Source of the DNA: Panorpa germanica
Lineage: Eukaryota > Arthropoda > Insecta > Mecoptera > Panorpidae
Direction of reading: 5' to 3'
Length of the DNA: 64,000 bases
Assembly: GCA_963678705.1 (NCBI GenBank)
Contig: OY783204.1
Location: forward strand, 22,392,759 to 22,456,758
Of this stretch, positions 24,689-36,534 are shown one piece after another. Each line of letters begins with the position of its first letter. Position 1 is the first letter of the stretch. The position numbers were made by a program, and so were the translations under genes. The notes below the pieces were generated by a model that made no database searches, had not been told where the DNA came from, and saw only the letters and a program-made list of their open reading frames with translations.

Positions 24689-24728
24689 TGGGCTTGTGTT
24701 CTCATTTTTTACTGGTCAATTTTTCAAT

Positions 24729-25535
24729 TGTTGTAAGTACGCATAAGTCGTACTTATCCTTCCTATTTTTAATATAAATGTTATTTATTTTATAAGAATT
24801 ATATTATGTTATCTTTAATTTTAGTATTAATATTGTAATAAATAATTATTTGTATTTAGCGCTTGTAAACATTGACTCTGGTCTGTGGAGATTTTATATT
24901 GTTTTAATGCTGGTAACTCAGTATTGGCACATTGTGATGTGAAATAAATCATTATATATTAATCTGCACGCTAGTCAGAAAGTCAGTCTTCTCCTGAGTC
25001 TCAACCAAGTGTTTACTAATTGTACTTCGTTCGTACAATACTCCAATTGTAACATCTAAGTATTCAATAGTGAGCACATTTTAACTATTAATCAAATTAT
25101 AACACTAGAATTACATTTTGTTTTATATCTGGCATCTTTATTAATCCAATAAAATACTATTGTAATTAAGTACGTAGATATAATATTACAACGAATAAAT
25201 GATATATTTTAATAAAAGTGTTTGTATTAATAGTAATAAAAAGATACTAATTGTTCAACCGTCGTATGTTGCAACGAGGTTACTTTAGACCGCTCAAGTA
25301 TTCTCTAATTGCAACAATACACCGTCTTAACAAGAATCCTATTAATCATCTGAAGAGACTTAATTCTTATCAACGTGAGTAATTCAAGAAGGTGGATGAT
25401 CGTCAAACTGAAGAATCTACTTCCAGAAACTAGCAACACTGCGTGATGTATTAGCAAGCTGAGTAATCGCCTTTAGAACGACCATCAGCATCTTCACACA
25501 TTTTTTACATCTGACTACCAACCTCACTTACAACA
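24729..25535 (+). repeat. Left LTR of Gypsy copy A
   Basis: 807 bp, TGTTGTAAGT to TTACAACA. Its first 740 bp (to 25468) look identical to 29367-30106; the last 67 bp differ from the right LTR. It starts at the site corresponding to position 112 of the copy B LTR. Confidence 0.9.
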
Positions 25536-25537
25536 AA

Positions 25538-25553
25538 TGGTGTCAGGTGGGGT
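25538..25553 (+). promoter_or_regulatory. Primer binding site of Gypsy copy A
   Basis: TGGTGTCAGGTGGGGT two bases after the LTR. TGGTGTCA complements the 3' end of a tRNA finishing TGACACCA, as in leucine tRNAs. The tRNA identity is an inference. Confidence 0.6.
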
Positions 25554-25990
25554 CTCGAAGAGATATTCCTACACATAAATATCCAAGAGGTACGCCCAAA
25601 AATTTTTTTTCTATATATTCTACACCTGGATGCAGATCAATTAATCTGGATGCCACTACGCCGATGGATTATTTCCAAAAATTGCCGAAGAGTACGAGAT
25701 AGAACGTCAATTCATCTGTATTTCACATAATTTTTCTACAAGTCCGGTGGATGCAAAACTACAGCCCGCTGAACCAGAAAAAAAAGAAATCTTTTGCCCC
25801 CAGCGAATGGATGGATGCTTCTAGAACACATGGAATAATCTAAATCGATGTTAATCGTTTCCAAAACACTGCACACAGCTGTGTATAGATCATAATCACT
25901 GATAAGAAAATCTTTAAGTATAATAAGACAGTATCTTTCTTTTTGTATATAATTATTATTATAAATTGATAATTGTATTTTTTTTATTAA

Positions 25991-26247
25991 TAGCATTATT
26001 TTTAACGGGGCTATCATTTTTTTTAGTATTATATTCAGTACTTTTGAATATTTACTATAATCCAAGCATTTTTTTAGTAGCAACGTTGTTAATGAGGCTA
26101 TTGATATTTTTTTAGTATTATATTCAATACTTTTGAATATTTGCTATAATCCAAGTATTTTTTTGTAGCATCATTGTTTGTCATTGAAGCTATTAATTTT
26201 TTTAGTATTATATCCAATACTTTTGAATATTTACTATAATATTTTTC
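25991..26247 (+). repeat. Leader tandem repeats of Gypsy copy A
   Basis: Three imperfect units of about 85 bp, each with TTTAGTATTATATTC(A/C)-type sequence, ACTTTTGAATATTT and a TAGCA...TTG start. Copy B has the same array at 35998-36236, so it is a family trait. Confidence 0.8.
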
Positions 26248-26551
26248 TATAATTGTTTCCGCAATTATACTAATTTATGTTAATATTTTTTTAGAACAAC
26301 ATCTTTTTTTGAACGAGAGGGAATTTTGAAAAGGAGAAGTAAAGAGCTGAAACAGTTAGATAGCAGTCTGTTCAATCAGAGAGACTACCTTCCTGTTACA
26401 ACTGCGGTGTCTGAGCCCCATCGGAAATTTCCTGTGAGTTACTGTTTTCGCTAACAATTTTTCCTTGTCAGAATCCTATTTTTCGGAGAGTCGTTTATTG
26501 GTACAAAATAATCTTTAGTCTGTATATTATATATAACTTTAATTAAGTACA

Positions 26552-29050
26552 ATGGCACCGAACGTTCATTCCCTCACATTAGTTGAGAATACAATCAATC
26601 TAATTAATGAGTTTTCAAAAAATTTAGAAGTCCAATCAACATCCTTAACAATAGTTGAATTAAAAATCAAAAACTTAGATAAAGCTTGGGTTAAATATAG
26701 TAGTATCGTAGAAGCACTGCTTCCAATTCTAAAAAATGAAGAAGCTACGGCTATCGTTAGTAAGTCTATGGAAGTTGAAAGTATTTATGACGACACTCTT
26801 ATTTACTTGTTGAATTATAAGCAAACATTTGAGAATGATACACATATTGTAGACGACTCAAAAAGCATAGATTCAATAAAAAATCTGAACTTAAGTCCAA
26901 TGCAACTAACCGTTTTTGATGGAGAATATACTAATTGGCAAAGTTTCATGGAATTATTTACAAATTTAATTCGTAATAATAGCAAACTATCAAACATTGA
27001 AAAAATGCATTATTTAAAATTAAATTTGACAGGAGAACCACTCAAACTCATAAAGAATTATCCTTTAACAAACGATAATTATGAAATTGTTTGGAACATC
27101 CTTTGTAAACGTTATGATAACAAGGTAGCACTTATTGAAACCTATTTAAACAATTTGATAAACTACAATGTTATACGTTTAGAATCAGAAACTAATATCA
27201 AAAATTTTTTAGACGAAATTAATGAATCGATTAGAGCATTAACCGAGTTGGGAATATATTCTAATCATTCAGATTTTATTTTTATACATTTTTTAAAGAC
27301 CAAGTTAGATTTTAACACATTAAAGGAATGGGAAAACAGAAATACTTCTGAATTACCAACCCTAAATGATTTTACGAATTTTCTTGAAACACGGTGGCGC
27401 ACTCTAGAAAGAAGAAGGCATGTTGAATTTAAAACAGATTCAAGTCATTCTATTTCTAGTAGTGAACCAGTTTCAAGTGAACAATTTGCTAACGAAGTCG
27501 AAACAAAATTTAAAACTTTTTTTTGTAACTATTGTAAAAAAAATGGTCATTTAGAGAAATATTGTTTTATCAAGAAGGAAAATGCGGATACGGTATATCC
27601 TGTCGCGCAAATTAATATTTGTAGGAGAGATACGGTATTTTCAAAACCTTCTGTTTATTGTAAAAGATCGAGACATCTTGAATCTGATGGTCCTCAAGTA
27701 TCTTTTACTAAAAATACAAAACAAAATTCACGTTCTTTTTATAATCACCATTTACGTAAATTTAATAGTTTAAATAAAAATATTGAGATTAAAGAAATAC
27801 AAAATACCAATGATATAACAAATTTTAACTGTAACAATGAAAATGTTATTGACAAGCAAACAGCTGACACTGTTCAATTCAGAATAGTCGCAGCCAAAGC
27901 AAAGACTGTATCATTTTTATTGGACACTGGTTCTCAAATTTCTTTAATTAAACAAAATATTTTAAAAAATAATATCAAAATAGATAGTACATCTAAAGTG
28001 TTATTAAAGGGAATCTCTGAAGGCACGCCTTATACTTTAGGTTCACTAAAAACTTCTATAATTTTAGATAGTTCTAGGTCGAAACATACTTTTCAGGTTG
28101 TGTCAGAGGATTTCCCCATTAAGCATGATGGAATCATAGGATTAGATATTTTACGTACATTTAAAGCAGTAATTAATTTGGAAACAAACAGCGTACAATT
28201 CTCACAACATGGCAAAATATTTGAATTCCCATTATTGAACATAAACAGTATTATCATAGTTCCAGCACGTACTAGGAAATTAATTCCTATGTCGGGTTCT
28301 ACGGTAGGAGTTTGTGTAGCCAAGGAATTGCTACCTGAAGTTTTTTTAGCCAACGCATTAATTAATCCTGTTAATAATACTTTTTATATATCAATAACTA
28401 ATTCCTCAGCAAAAGATGTAATACTTGACAATTTTAAACCAGATATTATTCCAATAAATAAATTTAATTTTTACCATTTTTTGAAAAGAAATCCTAACGA
28501 TCCTAAAAGATCCTTACGACATCTTTTATTTAATAATATAGATTTTTCAAATGTTAATTCAAAATACTTAACAGATTTAATGGAAATCTGTAATAATTTT
28601 AATAACATATTTTTTTTCCCGGTAGATAAGTTATCTTGTGCGAGTGCACTGAGTAACTCACCTAACCCTGTAAACATTAAGCCGCATAGATTATCTCATG
28701 CGCATAAAGAAATTGTTGAGAAGCATATTCAAGAACTGTTGGCTAACAACATTATTGAAAAATGCGACTCACAGTTTAACGCACCTCTGTTAATGGTACC
28801 TAAAAAAGCAGATGTGTCGGGGAACAAACAATTTTGCGTTGTAATCGACTATCGTAAACTTAATGAACAGACGACAAGTGATGTTTATACTTTGCCTCTC
28901 GTACATGACATACTAGACCAATTTAGTGGTGCAGAATATTCTTCTACGATTGATTTAGTTACAAATAAATTTACTAGTAATAAACCAAAATTTAAATTAA
29001 ATTTTGATAGAAGGGTCAATTCTTTTTTTCACCTAGAAAGTATACGGTAG
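26552..29050 (+). pseudogene. Truncated gag-pol of Gypsy copy A (832 aa)
   Basis: Residues 1-300 are a DUF1759-like gag (core from about 117: LTVFDGEYTNWQSF, YDNKVALIETYLNNL, LPTLNDFTNFLETRW). A zinc knuckle CNYCKKNGHLEKYC sits near 325. The protease motif FLLDTGSQISLIK is near 457. RT begins (KQFCVVIDYRKLNEQ, LPLVHDILDQFSGAEYSS) but after STIDLV the sequence jumps to FDRRVNSFF, which in copy B lies near the end of the polyprotein. RT active site, RNase H and integrase core are gone. The end is a premature stop at 29048. Gag and protease are open and could still be made. Confidence 0.9.
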
Positions 29051-29366
29051 TTAATAGGAATAGATTGAAGAGATTTTGTACCAATGAACAAAACCTTGAC
29101 GTGTTAGATGGATTTTGTCAGGGATGATTGTTTTGTGAAGCAGTGTTAACTCTATACGATGGGATCAGAATCGTTGTCGACACTTTGCTTCTCTTTTTGT
29201 TTTTTTTCCAGAATTGTAACTCGTATATTTTGTTTTTATACGTGTCCCTTTTTTTTTGGAAGGGGGTGTTGCGATAGTACGACATCGTCCTATCTTCCTT
29301 TTTCTTTTTCTTGGAAAGAAACGCATATGTTTGTTTAATATGCGTTCCTTTTTTAGGGTTGAAGGG

Positions 29367-30187
29367 TGTTGTAAGTACGCATAAGTCGTACTTATCCTTC
29401 CTATTTTTAATATAAATGTTATTTATTTTATAAGAATTATATTATGTTATCTTTAATTTTAGTATTAATATTGTAATAAATAATTATTTGTATTTAGCGC
29501 TTGTAAACATTGACTCTGGTCTGTGGAGATTTTATATTGTTTTAATGCTGGTAACTCAGTATTGGCACATTGTGATGTGAAATAAATCATTATATATTAA
29601 TCTGCACGCTAGTCAGAAAGTCAGTCTTCTCCTGAGTCTCAACCAAGTGTTTACTAATTGTACTTCGTTCGTACAATACTCCAATTGTAACATCTAAGTA
29701 TTCAATAGTGAGCACATTTTAACTATTAATCAAATTATAACACTAGAATTACATTTTGTTTTATATCTGGCATCTTTATTAATCCAATAAAATACTATTG
29801 TAATTAAGTACGTAGATATAATATTACAACGAATAAATGATATATTTTAATAAAAGTGTTTGTATTAATAGTAATAAAAAGATACTAATTGTTCAACCGT
29901 CGTATGTTGCAACGAGGTTACTTTAGACCGCTCAAGTATTCTCTAATTGCAACAATACACCGTCTTAACAAGAATCCTATTAATCATCTGAAGAGACTTA
30001 ATTCTTATCAACGTGAGTAATTCAAGAAGGTGGATGATCGTCAAACTGAAGAATCTACTTCCAGAAACTAGCAACACTGCGTGATGTATTAGCAAGCTGA
30101 GTAATCTCCTTTTAGAACGACAATCCGACCTCTTTTTACAACATTGATGTCAGGTGTAACATCCGCCCTCGAATCTTACTCACAACA
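29367..30187 (+). repeat. Right LTR of Gypsy copy A
   Basis: 821 bp. It is preceded by a purine tract (GGGTTGAAGGG). The first 740 bp appear identical to the left LTR. The tail differs and contains TTTTACAACA followed by TTGATGTCAGGTG, an LTR end plus primer-site look-alike, before the true end ACTCACAACA at 30187 fixed by the CAAT duplication. Confidence 0.88.
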
Positions 30188-30785
30188 CAATTGTTGATTG
30201 AAATTGATGTTAATAAATGTGTATTGACGTGTCTATTTTATTAAATATCTAAATATTGACGGAGATATAGCAATTAAAAGTTTGAATTGTAGTTTTAGCG
30301 CTAGAAATGGTCGGTCATATTTGTATGACGTGAAATGCATTGTAACGTCAGTTATTTGTTGAGTAGGTCAGTGTTGTGGTAATGTTTTGTACTGTTGGTA
30401 GTCAAATAATCAAGTCAAATCAAAGAATAATAAGTATTTATTTTATTTAACCCTGCTAAGGCAGACATAATATTGAAATTTGATTGTTCCTTAAAATAGC
30501 TGTAAATAATATTTGATATTTTGATATATAAATACATATAGCAGAGATTTATGAGCTGTAAGGTTGTTAATCTTACACAAGGGTTGTGATATCACATGCA
30601 CTTGGAATGTGTACAACGTTGAATCCTTTTAGTAATTAAAGAGACAAAATGACTCTTTTAATTGTTAATATCTCTTAACATATAAGGAGTTATTAAAAAA
30701 TAATTGAACATTTGAGGTTCTAGTAACCCACTTTATCAATATATAGTATACTTTTATAGAAATTAAGACATAGGACACAAGCCCA

Positions 30786-33700
30786 TTAAAAATATAAAGT
30801 AGTAAGAGTACAGGAAGAACCTTATGATGTAAAGATGTGATACACCAATTTGTGAATATATTTTTATTCTATTTTAAAAAGAGTTTTATAAAAACATCCT
30901 CATATTTAAGAAATATAAGACTCAAGCCTAAACTGTAGTCAACACATTTAAAAAAAATTTAGTATTTGTTACCAAAAATACCGAGTCCGAATAACACAGT
31001 TATTGCTTTGCTGAACGGTATTTTTTCCATTAAAAGGCAATGCTTTATTATCACACGGATTTCAAATTTTTCCATTGTTTTGAAAATTAGCGTCACTAAC
31101 TCCACTGTAACCAACCTCCACTAATATCGGAATGTCATGAAATTTTAAAACACATCGTTTAAAGGTTTGATACTACCTAAAAATCAAATGGATTTGTCAA
31201 TAATAGTCATTTCTAAGTCATGCTATTAACTTATTAAGTGATGTCATGAATCGAACCCGCTACCTAGAAATTTATCTTAAGACAAAATTATATGGTAAAT
31301 AATCGCCTTATTTATATAATTCTGTTGTTGATGATGATCTCAAGATATTAGATATCAGTTCATAACTATTGAACCGATAACTTTATTGAACCAAAAATAG
31401 TTAATTACATTTAAATCATTAAATCATATCAGCATCTTATCTATCTTTAAAGTAGTTTAATATACCCCTTATATAATCCAATACCTTAATTATTCAACAA
31501 GCAATTTAAATTAAAAATTAAATTCGATTTATATGACGCTAAGTTCAGTATTCAACTTAAACAACAGAAAGTGACTTTAACTAATTAATAAAATTCATTG
31601 GTGAAAGCGATGTCGCCGGTGTGGTCAAATATACAAAGAGGTATTTGCGCTAGATATAATGGTACGGGAAAACCCCATAAAGTTAATTTAAACGGTCTAC
31701 GTATTGGTTAAAAGGAACGTCTAGACTAATATTTGAGCAGAAAGGTTCTTTACTGCCACTTGTTTTATTACATAGCATTATATAAAAAGTACCTTTGCTA
31801 CATACGACTTTACAACTCCAGAAACAAGTTATTGTACTTTTACAAGAAGTCAGGTTTTTGAAAAAAATTATCAAGAATAAGTTATTTAAATAACTTTTTT
31901 AATGAATATTTTTCATCTTTAACAATTCTTGTTATATTAGTTTTTTACATTGTTTTGGTGATTCAAAAATCTACGATCGGCAGGTCTGCGTTAAGTTTAA
32001 CCTCTGTCTTAACAAAGCTGGATAGAATCTTCGTTTAAATAGATTATATTCGGGGATTGAGGGAGACAGCGTCTGTCTATTACCATTAAAGAAATATTTG
32101 TTGAAAAAGGATAACATATACTTTAAACATACTGTACTGAACGAAATACTATACCAGTGTAACAATGAAAAATATATTTTACTCGTCTAACCACATCTCG
32201 TTTCTTTCTCACTTAGCAGATTGGTTCTTCACTTTGGAATAAAAGGAATGAAAATGAACTAAAAAAATATATCCAAGAGTGAAAGAAACAACTGCTATTT
32301 AATGAATGATGCTGGAAAAAGATAAAATATTATTATGAAAAAAATTCTAACAGATAACACAAAATCTGTGATAGGTAGGGAATCAATTTGAACTAAAAGC
32401 GACTTTTGTGTACCACTTTTGAACTATTAACGAACTTGCTAAAACTACATATATCAGATTTTATTTCACAAAATCTTAACAGTTAGGGAATAAATTTGAA
32501 CTAAAATTGGTTTCTGTGTTGTTGCTTCGAACTTGTAAAGCATTAGAATTGAAATGTACGAGTCACTCGAACTTCACCAAGCCATTCTATTTCACTAAAT
32601 GTTTACTGGGTTAACACTTGTCAGATTATGTTAACGTTCCGACCTGTGATATTATTATTTATTATTATTTTATTGTAATTTTTGGCCATTAGGCATTACA
32701 TCCTTTCTAAATCATGAAATTACATATCATTATGCTTAATTACATACTATCTACTCATTCTCACTACTTCCAAAGGATACTATAAAAATACGAACAAATC
32801 AGATAAATTTAAAACTCTTTTGCTTCTCTCTTCCTGCCACTCTCCCTATGTTTCTACTCTGTCTTTCTTCTCTGTATCTCCGCCATCCACTGTTTCTCTT
32901 CACTGCCACCCTTTAATAATTCCTTAATCTTCATTTCACTTTTTACTGTTTTCTCATATGAATACTTAATGTGCTCCAGCGTTTCTATCTCTCTCCAACA
33001 CACTATTCTCTCTATTTTTCTAGTATCTGCTGTCTTTCTCTTCGTTTCCCTTTTTATGTCCTTGTCTCTTTTTCTCGTATGTATTCAGATATCTCTCTCT
33101 CTCTCTCTCAAATCCTTTTGTATCTTTCATTATATTTACTACGATGATACTGTGATATTGATATCTCGAATAAACTAACACTTTTCACAATAGCATATAT
33201 TTCTTCATTCATTAAATTGGTTCCAATTGGTAATTCTATACAACATTGATATCAACGTACCAACAAATAAATAAACAAACAGTGATAAAAATACAGAGGT
33301 AATAAATAACAGTATAAAAACCCGGTAATTAATTAAAATGAAACGGTAATTATTTTACAACGTATTTTGTTCATTATAAATGTTTAAATAAAAAGTGCAA
33401 TTCATTTTATATACTCTATAAATTAACTTCAGTTGATAATAATTACAATTATATATAAAATACAATTCGAAATGATAAGCTATATGTTCAAAATGATACT
33501 ACGTGGTTTTTTGATAAATGAGTATACCTACTAGATAATAGATATTATGGATGTGTTATTTTTGAAATGTACAAAATATATTTAATTATTTTTCCACATT
33601 GTTCCGGTATCGAACTCGAATCCGATAATTGTTCTCGAGTTCTATATCAAAAATTTGTATACGAAGAATTGGTTTTAGATAGAAATATCCAGTTATCTAT

Positions 33701-34004
33701 TGCGTAGTATTCATTCATAGAAAACCACAGTTTTAATATTCCTCAAAAAACCCCAAATAAATTGATTAAAACAAGGAAAACACAAAGTCTCAATTTAACC
33801 AAGTTTAGTATACACGTATATTATATTACATAACGCAAATTTTAGGAGAATTACTAACATAATTTATTCGAATATATATTCATTTGTAATATTCACAGTT
33901 TGTTCACATATTTCCTGTTGGCTTTATTATATTTATAACATTTTATTAAAAATAAAATGTATAATACTTTATGAGAAACAACAACGCTGCTTAATAAATG
34001 TATA
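30786..34004. other. Intergenic AT-rich sequence
   Basis: No gene. A tRNA-like B box on the minus strand (GGGTTCGATTCATG near 31244-31257) hints at a SINE remnant. At 32360-32535 a stretch of roughly 65 bp is repeated once (GGGAATCAATTTGAACTAAAA and GGGAATAAATTTGAACTAAAA). A pyrimidine-rich tract fills 32815-33115, with a (TC)n run at about 33091-33108. Confidence 0.5.
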
Positions 34005-34145
34005 AAGGCAAAATTTATAACAGCAGTAGCCATGAATATATCATTCTTGCTGTCGGTAAAGAAAGTAAAAGAAAAAGAGAAAGCAATAAAAGGTGCAATA
34101 AAAGGCTACGTGCCTGGGAAGCCCCAGAATTATAGTATATAAAAA
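34005..34145 (+). repeat. LINE 3'-end fragment, second copy
   Basis: The stretch from AAAATTTATAACAGCAG to AAAGGCTACGTGCCTGG matches 10845-10960, the tail of the LINE relic there, with indels. Truncated on the left. From 34146 to 34689 only an old repeat related to 23480-23760 is seen. Confidence 0.6.
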
Positions 34146-34689
34146 AAAGTAATAAATGTAAAAAATTGTATATTATCGAATAAGTTAAATGTTACAAAAA
34201 CCCAAAAGAACGTCGCCTGTGCGGGAATTGATTCTTATGTATGATTATTGATTATAAGTATACCGCACCGCCTTAACGATCTCGGCTCTTGTTACGTAGT
34301 ATGAATTGTATACATGAATTATCATAAAATATAATATACACAACAAATAGACGCGATTTTTTAATCTCGATCTCTTGGCTCTGCTTGAACGCTTCGTGTC
34401 ACTTGTAAGCAAGTGTCCTACCAACTTTCAGAATAAGAGACTTTAGTAAAATAATTAGCGAGGACATTTTTAAATTACAAGTTCTCGTTACCTTTTAAGC
34501 ATGCATCGTAAGTTAGTAATATACTTCATTTAACATAAATTATTTTTATTTCTTTATTTTGCACAAGCCGAACATTCATTTTACTTACGACCTATTTGTA
34601 ACATCGTTCGATAAAAAAGAATACTACACTGTCAAGTTTTATGTTTTAAGTTTTATAAAGTTTGTATTCTTGTAAAACTAAGACAGTAC

Positions 34690-35548
34690 TGTTGTGATAT
34701 GTACGACATCTCCCCTATCACAATTTTTCCTTTTTCTTTTCCTTAGAGCAGAAACGCATATGTTTTGTTTTATATGCGTTCCTTTTCTTTGGTTGAGGAG
34801 TGTTGTAAGTACGCATATGTCGCACTTACCTTTTATTTTTAATGATATTAAATGTTAATTATGTAATAGAATTATATTATGTAAACAGTTTTTGTATTAG
34901 TATTAAGATTGTAAAGAATAATTATTTAAGTTTAGCGCTTATAAATATTGTCTCTGGTTTGTGGAGATTAATATTGATTTAATGCTGGTAATTCAGTATT
35001 GGCGTTCTGTGATGTGAAATAAATTATTATATATTAAATTGCACAAGACGCTGAAAGCCAGTCTTCTCCTGAGTCTCAAAGCAAGCATTACTATTCGCAA
35101 CTTCGTACGTATTGAATAGTGAGCACATTTCAACTATTAATTAAATTATAACACTATAGAATTACATTTTGTTTTATATCTGTCATCTTCGTTAATCTAA
35201 TAAAATACTATTGTAATTAAGTAAGCAGATATAATATTACAACGAATAAATGATATATTTTAATAAAAGTGTTTGTATTAATAGTAATAAAAAGATACTA
35301 ATTGTTCAACCGTCGCATGTCGCAACGAGGTTACTTTAGACCGCTCAAGTATTCTCTAATTGCAACAATACACCGTCTGAACAAGAATCCTTATTAATCA
35401 TCTTAAGAAAGATATTCGATTACTACTGTAATTGGTGTTGGAAGTCGTCAACTGAAGAATCTACTACCAGAAGCTAGCATCCCTGCAGAATGTACTAGTA
35501 AGCTGAGTAATCTCCTCCAGAACGACAATACGACACAATTTTACAACA
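34690..35548 (+). repeat. Left LTR of Gypsy copy B
   Basis: 859 bp, TGTTGTGATA to TTTTACAACA. A second TGTTGTAAGT at 34801 matches the start of the copy A LTR. The first 111 bp contain an inverted pair AACGCATA/TATGCGTT. Confidence 0.95.
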
Positions 35549-35549
35549 T

Positions 35550-35565
35550 TGGTGTCAGGTGGGGT
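35550..35565 (+). promoter_or_regulatory. Primer binding site of Gypsy copy B
   Basis: TGGTGTCAGGTGGGGT one base after the LTR. It is the same as in copy A. Leucine tRNA is the likely primer, by complementarity to TGACACCA. Confidence 0.6.
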
Positions 35566-35997
35566 CTCGAAGAGATATTCCTACACATAAATATCCAAGA
35601 GGTACGCCCAAAATTTTTTTCTATATATTCTACACCTGGATGCAGATCAATTATTCTGGATACCACTACGTCGATCGATTATTTCCAAGATTGCCGAAGA
35701 GTACGAGATAGAACGTCAATTCATCTGTATTTCACATAATTTTTCTACAAGTCCGGTGGATGTAAAACAACAGCCCGCTGAACCAGAAAAAAAAAGAAAT
35801 CTTTTGCCCCCAGCGAATGGATGGATGCTTCTAGAACAAATGGAATAATCTAAACTGATGTTAATTGTTTCCAGAACCCTGCACACAGCTGTACATAGAT
35901 CAAAATCGAAAGTTTTTTTTGTTAAGTATAATAAGACAGTATCTTTTTATCTTGTATACAATTATTATCATAAATTGATAATTGTATTTTTTTCTAT

Positions 35998-36236
35998 TAG
36001 TAGCATCCTTGTAGTTCATTGAAGCTATTATTTTTTTAGTATTATATTCAATACTTTTGAATATTTGCTATAACCTATCTATTAGTAGCATCCTTGTAAT
36101 TCATTGAAGCTATTATTTTTTAGTATTATATTCAATACTTTTGAATATTTGTTATAAAATAACAATTTTGTAGCATCATTGTTCAATATTTTTAGTATTA
36201 TATCCAATACTTTTGAATATCTACTATAATATTTCC
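35998..36236 (+). repeat. Leader tandem repeats of Gypsy copy B
   Basis: Three imperfect units of about 80 bp sharing TAGCATC(C/A)TTG, TTTTTAGTATTATAT and CCAATACTTTTGAATAT-like words. It is in the same place as in copy A. Confidence 0.8.
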
Positions 36237-36534
36237 TATAATTGTTTCTACAATTATATTAATTCATGTTTAATATTTTTAGAACATCTTTATGAACGAG
36301 AAAGAATTTTGAAAAGGAGAAGTAAAGAGCTGAAGCAGTTAGATAGCAGTCTGTTCAATCAGAGAGACTACCTTCCTGTTACAACTGCGGTGTCTGAGCC
36401 CCATCGGAAATTTCCTGTGAGTTACTGTTTTCGCTAGCAATTTTTCCTTGTCAGAATCCTATTTTTCGGAGAGTCGTTTATTGGTACAAAATAATCTTTA
36501 GTCTGTATATTATATATAACTTTAATTAAGTACT

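Larger units (their letters stand above)
24729..30187 (+). mobile_element. Gypsy-type LTR retrotransposon copy A, pol-deleted
   Basis: Bounded by a CAAT duplication (24725-24728 and 30188-30191). The intact sister MITE at 42698 preserves the unoccupied site, TTTTTCAATTGTTGATTG. LTRs start TGTTGT and end ACAACA. The interior holds a primer site, tandem leader repeats and a gag-protease-RT-start ORF. It then jumps from early RT to near the integrase C-terminus, losing over 2 kb relative to copy B, so it cannot move alone. Confidence 0.93.
24689..30785 (+). mobile_element. MITE family 1, copy 2, split by Gypsy copy A
   Basis: The left part (24689-24728) and the right part (30192-30785, after a 4-bp duplication at 30188-30191) join into one element matching 42698-43332. 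Ends are TGGGCTTGTGT and ACACAAGCCCA, flanked on both sides by TTAA. It is interrupted at CAAT by the 5.46-kb LTR element. It is non-coding. Confidence 0.9.

Noticed and set aside
25991-26247. CRISPR-like array.
   Set aside because: The repeats are imperfect, have no unique spacers, and form part of an LTR element leader in a eukaryotic genome.
31235-31260. Possible tRNA gene on the minus strand (B-box match).
   Set aside because: Only the B box is convincing. No acceptor stem or anticodon arm could be folded, so it is more likely a SINE remnant.
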